Part shown: piece after piece, positions 58,469 through 64,000 of the stretch
How positions within the stretch are numbered: position 1 is the first letter of the stretch
How the letters are laid out: every line of letters begins with the position of its first letter
DNA from: Smallanthus sonchifolius
Lineage: Eukaryota; Streptophyta; Magnoliopsida; Asterales; Asteraceae
Assembly (NCBI GenBank): GCA_023525975.1
Contig: CM042018.1
Location: 73,725,001-73,789,000, forward strand
Length of the DNA: 64,000 nt
Direction of reading: 5' to 3'
Notes under the pieces: model-generated
The model's input: the letters and a program-made list of their open reading frames with translations, nothing else
Told to the model about the DNA's origin: nothing
Databases searched by the model: none
Made by a program: the position numbers and the translations under genes

Positions 58469-61400
58469 TTGTTTGGACATATGACAAAGAAATGCAGGAA
58501 GGCCGGCCAAGCTGGTTCGGGAAAAGAGAAGGAAAAGGAACAGCCGCTGGCTAGGACTCGAGCCTACGCCCTGACTGAGGAGAAAGCAAGGGGAAACCCT
58601 GATGTTGTGTCAGGTACATTCCTAGTTAATAACGAACATGCTGCAATTTTATTTGACTCTGGTGCTAGTAAAAGTTTTATATCCAATGCATTTAGTCGTA
58701 AACTAGGATGCACTATCAACACCATAGTAAAGGCTTTTAGCGTACAAACTGTCGTGGGTAAAAATTCGGCAGTATTCCAAGTAACAGAGGATTGTATCAT
58801 AGAAATAGAGGGTCATAAGTTTCCTTCTAGATTATTCCTTCTCACCTTAGGAGGATTCGATATAGTATTGGGTATGGATTGGCTAGCTGCCAACGAAGCT
58901 CAAATCATATGTAAACGTAAGAGGATACACCTCAAGGCTCCTAGCGGCAGTCCAATTACGGTTTATGGGGATTGGAATTGCACGATACCGAACATCATCT
59001 CGATGATCAAGGCCAAAAGTTACATGAGGCGCGGTTGCGAAGCTTATTTGGCATATGTTATTGATGATAGAATGAAAACGAATGAACTCAAGAATGTACC
59101 CGTGGTGTGCAACTTTCCAGAAGTATTTCCTGAGGATCTACCTGGGTTACCACCCGAGCGGGAAATAGAATTTCAGATTGACTTATTGCCAGGAGCTGAA
59201 CCCGTTGCCAAAGCCCCCTACCGATTGGCTCCGTCAGAAATGAAAGAATTGATGTCTCAACTAGAGGAACTAACAGAAAAAGGATTTATTAGACCAAGCA
59301 TCTCACCATGGGGCGCTCCGGTACTATTTGTAAAGAAGAAGGACGGCAGCATGCGCATGTGCATTGACTACCGTGAACTGAACAAGAGGACAGTAAAGAA
59401 CAAATACCCGCTTCCTAGAATAGATTACCTTTTTGATCAACTGCAAGGTGTGAGTTGGTTCTCAAAGATCGATCTTAGGTCGGGTTACCATCAGTTGAAA
59501 GTAAGAGAGGAAGACGTACCAAAGACCGCGTTTCGAACGCGTTATGGGTATTATGAGTTTCTCGTGATGTCCTTCGGATTGACTAACGCACCAGCAGCGT
59601 TCATGGATTTGATGAATAGAGTGTGTCGACCAATGTTGGATCGATCAGTGATAGTTTTTATAGACGACATACTGGTATATTCGAAAAGCGAGGGTGATCA
59701 CCACTGTCACCTAAGAGAAGTTCTAGAAGTGCTAAAGCAGGAAAAGTTGTACGCAAAATTCTCCAAATGCGCGTTCTGGCTTAGGGAAGTCCAATTCCTA
59801 GGTCATGTAATAAACCCAAACAGCATTATGGTGGATCCTGCAAAGATCGAGACAGTAAAAGAATGGAACGTCCCAAAGACACCAACAGAGATACGAAGTT
59901 TTCTGGGATTGGCAGGCTACTATCGAAGGTTCATTCAAGATTTTTCAAGAATAGCCTCGCCACTAACTAAATTGACACGGAAAGAAGTGAAATATGAATG
60001 GGGCCCAACCCAAAACAACGCGTTTGAGGAACTTAAAACGCGATTAACCCAAGCTCCAGTCTTGACACTACCTGATGGAAATGAAGACTTGGTAGTCTAC
60101 TCTGACGCTTCAGGGCAGGGTTTAGGGTGCGTACTCATGCAACGAGGAAAGGTAATTGCTTATGCATCGCGGCAACTAAAGATTCACGAGGTTAACTACC
60201 CAACACACAATCTAGAATTAGCAGTAGTAGTTTTCGCGTTGAGAATATGGAGACACTATCTGTATGGAGTTAAATGCACCATTTACTCCGATCACAAAAG
60301 CCTGAAGTACTTTTTCGAACAAAAGGAATTAAACATGAGACAAAGGAGATGGTTAGAGCTACTGAAAGACTATGACTGTGAGATATTGTACCATCCAGGC
60401 AAGGCAAACGTAGTGGCTGGCGCTTTAAGTAGAAAGGAAGAATCGGCACCTATCCGGATCAAAGCGTGTCAGCTGATTATAACACCAGACTTGATGGGTG
60501 AAATATCAAAGGCACAAGATGAAGCACTGTTAGAAAGAAATGTGAAACGGGAAAGAATAGTAGGACAACAAGGGAATTTTGATGCAAATGCATACGGTGT
60601 ACGAACTAGGTTTGGCCGGATGTGGATACCTAAGATTGGCGAGCTTAGAGCCAAAATACTCGATGAGGCCCATAAGTCTCGTTATTCCATCCACCCTGGG
60701 ACAAACAAAATGTATCAAGACTTGAAGAAGGAGTACTGGTGGCCTGGCATGAAGAATGATGTGACAGAGTACGTGAGCAAGTTCCTAACGTGTTCTCTAG
60801 TTAAGGCCGAGCACTAGAAACCATGCGGTAAAATGCAACCTTTACCAATACCGGAATGGAAGTGGGAAGAGATCACGATGGACTTCATTACCAAGCTAAC
60901 GCGAACAGCTAAAGGCAATGATACCATTTTGGTGATCGTCGACCGTTTGACGAAAAGTGCTCACTTCTTGCCAATACGTGAGACTTCTTCGTCAGAAAGA
61001 CTAGCAGAAGTATTCATCAAGGAAATTATAAGCAGACATGGTATGCCGCTGTCGATTGTGTCCGACAGGGATACTAGATTCACGTCAAGGTTTTGGAAGA
61101 AATTCAATGAAGCAATGGGCACTAGACTGAACATCAGCACCGCTTACCACCCCCAAACCGATGGACAATCGGAAAGGACCATTCAGACCTTGGAGGACAT
61201 GCTCCGGGCCTGTATCATTGACTTCGATGGGAGCTGGGACAGCCATCTACCATTGACAGAATTTTCATATAACAACAGCTACCACTCGACTATTGGCATG
61301 CCGCCATTTGAAATGTTGTATGGGAGGAAATGTAGGACCCCGGTTTGTTGGGGGGAAATTGGACAAAAGGATTTTGCAAGTCTCGAAGTGGTCAAAGCTA

Positions 61401-61921
61401 CTTCCGAGAAATTTGATCAAATCAAGGCTCAAATGAAAGCTGCAAAAGACAGGCATAAATCATACGCGGATAAGAGAAGAAGGGATTTAGAGTTTCGAGT
61501 GGGGGACATGGTACTGTTAAAGGTATCGCCATGGAAAGTAATCATTCGATTCAGAAGACGTGGCAAATTAAGTCCAAGGTTTGTCGGACCTTTCAAGATT
61601 TTAGCGAGAGTGGGTCAAGTTGCTTACAGACTCGACCTACCCGTTGAGCTTAGTAGAATACACCCTACGTTCCACGTGTCACACTTACGCAAGTGCCTAG
61701 CTGACGACACAGCTCACATACCTTACGACGAGATCGAAGTGGATAACAGTCTAAATTATATAGAGGAACCGATAGCCATTATTGACCGAGCTGAGAAATG
61801 ACTACGCAATAAGTCGATTCAGTTAGTTAAAGTACAATGGAAGCACAGAAAAGGGTCAGAAGCTACATGGGAAAAAGAAGATGAGATAAGGGAACTATAC
61901 CCTCAATTGTTTAACGTGTAA
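58469..61921 (+). pseudogene. Gypsy C protease, RT, RNase H, integrase and chromodomain-like tail
   Basis: One frame with TAG at 60815-60817 (between the integrase zinc domain and core, at the usual Gln of KAEHQKP) and TGA at 61799-61801. Order: protease [13 protein letters not shown] (58650), [14 protein letters not shown] with [20 protein letters not shown] and [10 protein letters not shown] (about 59660), RNase H ([16 protein letters not shown]), zinc domain ([11 protein letters not shown] ... [11 protein letters not shown]), integrase core ([26 protein letters not shown]), and a C-terminal VKVQWKHRKGSEATWEKED after the TGA. The first zinc Cys position reads FLTC where CLTC is usual, a possible loss of zinc binding. 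Confidence 0.92.
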
Positions 61922-61948
61922 GCAGTTTCGAGGACGAAACCTCTTTAA

Positions 61949-61960
61949 GGAGGGTAGACT
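61949..61960 (+). other. Gypsy C polypurine tract
   Basis: GGAGGGTAGACT directly precedes the 3' LTR; the hairpin-like GTTTCGAGGACGAAAC lies just upstream (61925-61940). Confidence 0.7.
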
Positions 61961-63568
61961 TGTAACATCCCAAAAATAGTAAATAAATAAATAATAGCAC
62001 GATCGAGATTTTTATTGTCAAAGAAACGAAAGAAAAATGGATGGGCTTGGGCTCGGCTCCAACGGGCCGAAGGAAGCCCAAGTATATAAGGGCAAGGGCT
62101 GCCCAAACTTCTCATTTTTTTTTCACCACTTGCAAGTTCTAGAGAGAGAAAGGGGAGCTCGGGTCTAGAGAGAGAAAGTGACGGATCGACTCGGGAATTC
62201 AGGAGAACGTTGCTACCGTGCTCGTGATCATCTTCTCTGAATCATAACTCCAATCCAGGTAAGCGTTCGATCATAATCTGAGTTTTTATGATTATTTTAG
62301 GATTTTTGGTTTTAGCTAAATAGGTGAAGTTTTTATGGATGAAACTTGAAAATGAACAAAGATCTAGCATCTAGAATAAAAACCGAACGTTCTGATCAAA
62401 GAAAATTTAGATATTGACATGATCAGACCCTCATGCAAAAAGTTAGGGTTCTTGCGCCTGAATCAGATCCTGCGTACTTATCAAGTACGCAGGAAGAAGG
62501 GTTCTGCGTACTTATCAAGTACGCATGAAGTAAAGACTGCGTACTTACCAAGTGCGCATGAAGTAAAGTCTGCGTACTTACCAAGTGCGCATGAAGTAAA
62601 GTCTGCGTACTTACCAAGTGCGCATGAAGTAAAGTCTGCGTACTTGTCAAGTACGCATGACCAAGGCCCTGCGCACTTGCTAAGTGCGCATGCATCAGAA
62701 TGGTTAAGTAAAGTCAGTATGTGTAGAATGATTAAACCGTTAGAGTCGAGATTAAGTCTGATGTGTATTTAACTACTCAATTCAGATCAGAAGTGACATT
62801 GTTGGACCTTTGTTTAGGACAACCTAGAGAAGCTTATCAGGTGAGTTCTATGTGCCCCTTCTATGTTATGTGCAAATCTTATTAAATGTTTTGGGGCTGA
62901 AATGTATACACTAAATGAATAAATGATATGAAAGTTAATGTGATCATACGTGATGTATTAATATATATTTTATATATATAAGAGAATGAATTATAAATAA
63001 AGAATGAAACGTATGTTTACAAAGAATGAAGGAAATAATGGCATAACGTAAATAAACGAAATCTTGCGCTATAAACAATTATACTGCATGTTATGAATAT
63101 AAGTATACGTTATGGACGGAAACGAAGCTAACGGCTACTTCTGTAGACGGACGACCACGTGACTATTTGCAACCGGGAAAGATACGTTCCTAGCAAGCTA
63201 GGACGTACAAAAAGCATAAAAGGGCGGTCGAAGTAAATGCTAAAATAGTATAACGGTTGCATAAACAATAGTTCGTGTGGGAAACGGATGCCTTAGGGCA
63301 GACGAGCGATTATGACGGACTACGACGGTAGGACGGTAAAGAAGGACGGCCGAAGCTTGGCCGGACTAAAGTTAAGGCGGACGGTTTCTAGGACCGGACG
63401 AGTAAAAGGGCTACGACGGTAGCTCAAGGGCGTATGTCTTAGTGATATACGTACCGTAAGATGGGTTGATCACCCTTATCTGTATGACCAATGAATGTTA
63501 AGGAAAGAAAAGGTGAATACATATCTATGTAATCACATAAGAATGAATAAAGAAAAGGTGAATACATA
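61961..63568 (+). repeat. Gypsy C 3' LTR, truncated (1608 bp)
   Basis: Matches the 5' LTR up to AATACATA in the second or third 45-bp repeat and has seven palindrome units (62471-62693) against six in the 5' LTR. Beyond 63568 unrelated coding sequence starts. Confidence 0.9.
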
Positions 63569-64000
63569 GCTCATATGACCAACCTCCCCACAGTTGTAGC
63601 ATTTCAAGCCTTGCGGGCATTCACGGGAGTAGTGTCCGGTCTTGCCGCACTTAAACCACAGATTTGATCTCGCTCGGCATTCACCTGCATGCCTTCCACC
63701 ACACCTTCCACAGACAGTTGTATCACCTATCCTGGCCTGTTTGTCTCGAGCCCCAGATAACTTCCCACCCGATCGTTTGGCAGGAAAGGTCAGCTTCTTC
63801 TTGGCTCCAGATCATCAAATACCACGCTGCTAAGTTCTACTAGCGAATCATAGGTCTTAGGGGCGTTTGCCTTAACATAGGTGCGGAACTGGGCTGACAA
63901 ACCTTGAATGTAGCAGACAATCTTTCTTTCCTCAGTCGTGATAAGATGTGGCACCAGACGTGCCAGCTTATTAAACCGTGTGGTATACTGTCTGTGAGTC
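63569..64000 (-). pseudogene. Partial gypsy gag (another element), minus strand
   Basis: On the minus strand, from the right edge: the end of a gag capsid domain (RFNKLARLVPHLITTEERKI), a TGA and frameshift near 63810, then zinc knuckles CGRCGGRHAGEC, WFKCGKTGHYSREC (first Cys changed to Trp) and CYNCGEVGHM, which is cut at the junction with the gypsy C LTR. It closely parallels gypsy C gag but is a separate copy in opposite orientation. Whether it belongs to element D or to another insertion cannot be told from this window. Confidence 0.75.

Larger units (their letters stand above)
54985..63568 (+). mobile_element. Gypsy C: Tekay/Del-like chromovirus with truncated 3' LTR
   Basis: 5' LTR 54985-57001, primer site, gag, protease, RT, RNase H, integrase, chromodomain-like tail, purine tract, and a 3' LTR from 61961 that breaks off at 63568 inside a 45-bp repeat. 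gag-pol follows one frame after a single gag frameshift, with stops at 58250, 60815 and 61799. It is inserted in LTR F after ACCTG. The right target copy is not recoverable because of the truncation. Confidence 0.92.

Overview
This window is plant nuclear DNA made almost entirely of LTR retrotransposons; I see no convincing host gene, rRNA, intact tRNA or CRISPR array. The host type follows from the element families: SIRE/Maximus-like Ty1/copia with initiator-Met tRNA primer sites, an Athila-type Ty3/gypsy with an Asp-tRNA-type primer site, and Tekay/Del-like chromovirus gypsies. Plant splice-like signals and high A+T fit a dicot. An Asteraceae-like host is my guess from the style of the copia 3' ORFs and is not proven.

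Layout. Positions 1-1255 are the start of a minus-strand gypsy LTR (element E) that runs off the left edge. 1256-3850 plus 51990-52014 are one minus-strand LTR (element D) split by a 48 kb insertion. That insertion is a four-level nest: copia A (3856-51984, minus; TSD CGGTG/AGGTG, one mismatch) contains Athila (6876-41872, minus; TSD AGGGT), which contains copia B (13469-35321, plus; TSD ACTAG), which contains gypsy B (22967-33818, plus; TSD TGTAT). Each level has two LTRs, a primer-binding site, a polypurine tract and recognisable gag-pol. Removing each insert with one TSD restores the interrupted reading frame of its host element. Right of the nest, 52015-52226 is D internal sequence, 52227-54984 a plus-strand LTR (element F), 54985-63568 a further chromovirus (gypsy C, plus) inserted in F with a truncated 3' LTR, and 63569-64000 a minus-strand gag fragment of another gypsy element.

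Nucleocapsid, protease, integrase and reverse transcriptase/RNase H are readable in all four nested elements and in gypsy C, but every copy carries stops, frameshifts or deletions, so all are probably non-autonomous. Gypsy B looks least decayed (one stop inside gag-pol, one shift near the gag N-terminus), which agrees with its innermost and therefore youngest position. Accessory genes are the most notable part: a large 3' ORF in each copia (homologous to each other), an Athila env-like ORF, and an extra ORF before gag in gypsy B that ends in a hydrophobic segment.

The main cross-cutting observations are: five unrelated families each carry an array or cluster of their own short palindrome in LTR or leader DNA; chromovirus LTRs share a splice-donor-like GGTGAGTT and a later TTTCAGG acceptor-like site; and both copia elements place a splice-acceptor-like sequence immediately after the gag stop and before the first pol codons.
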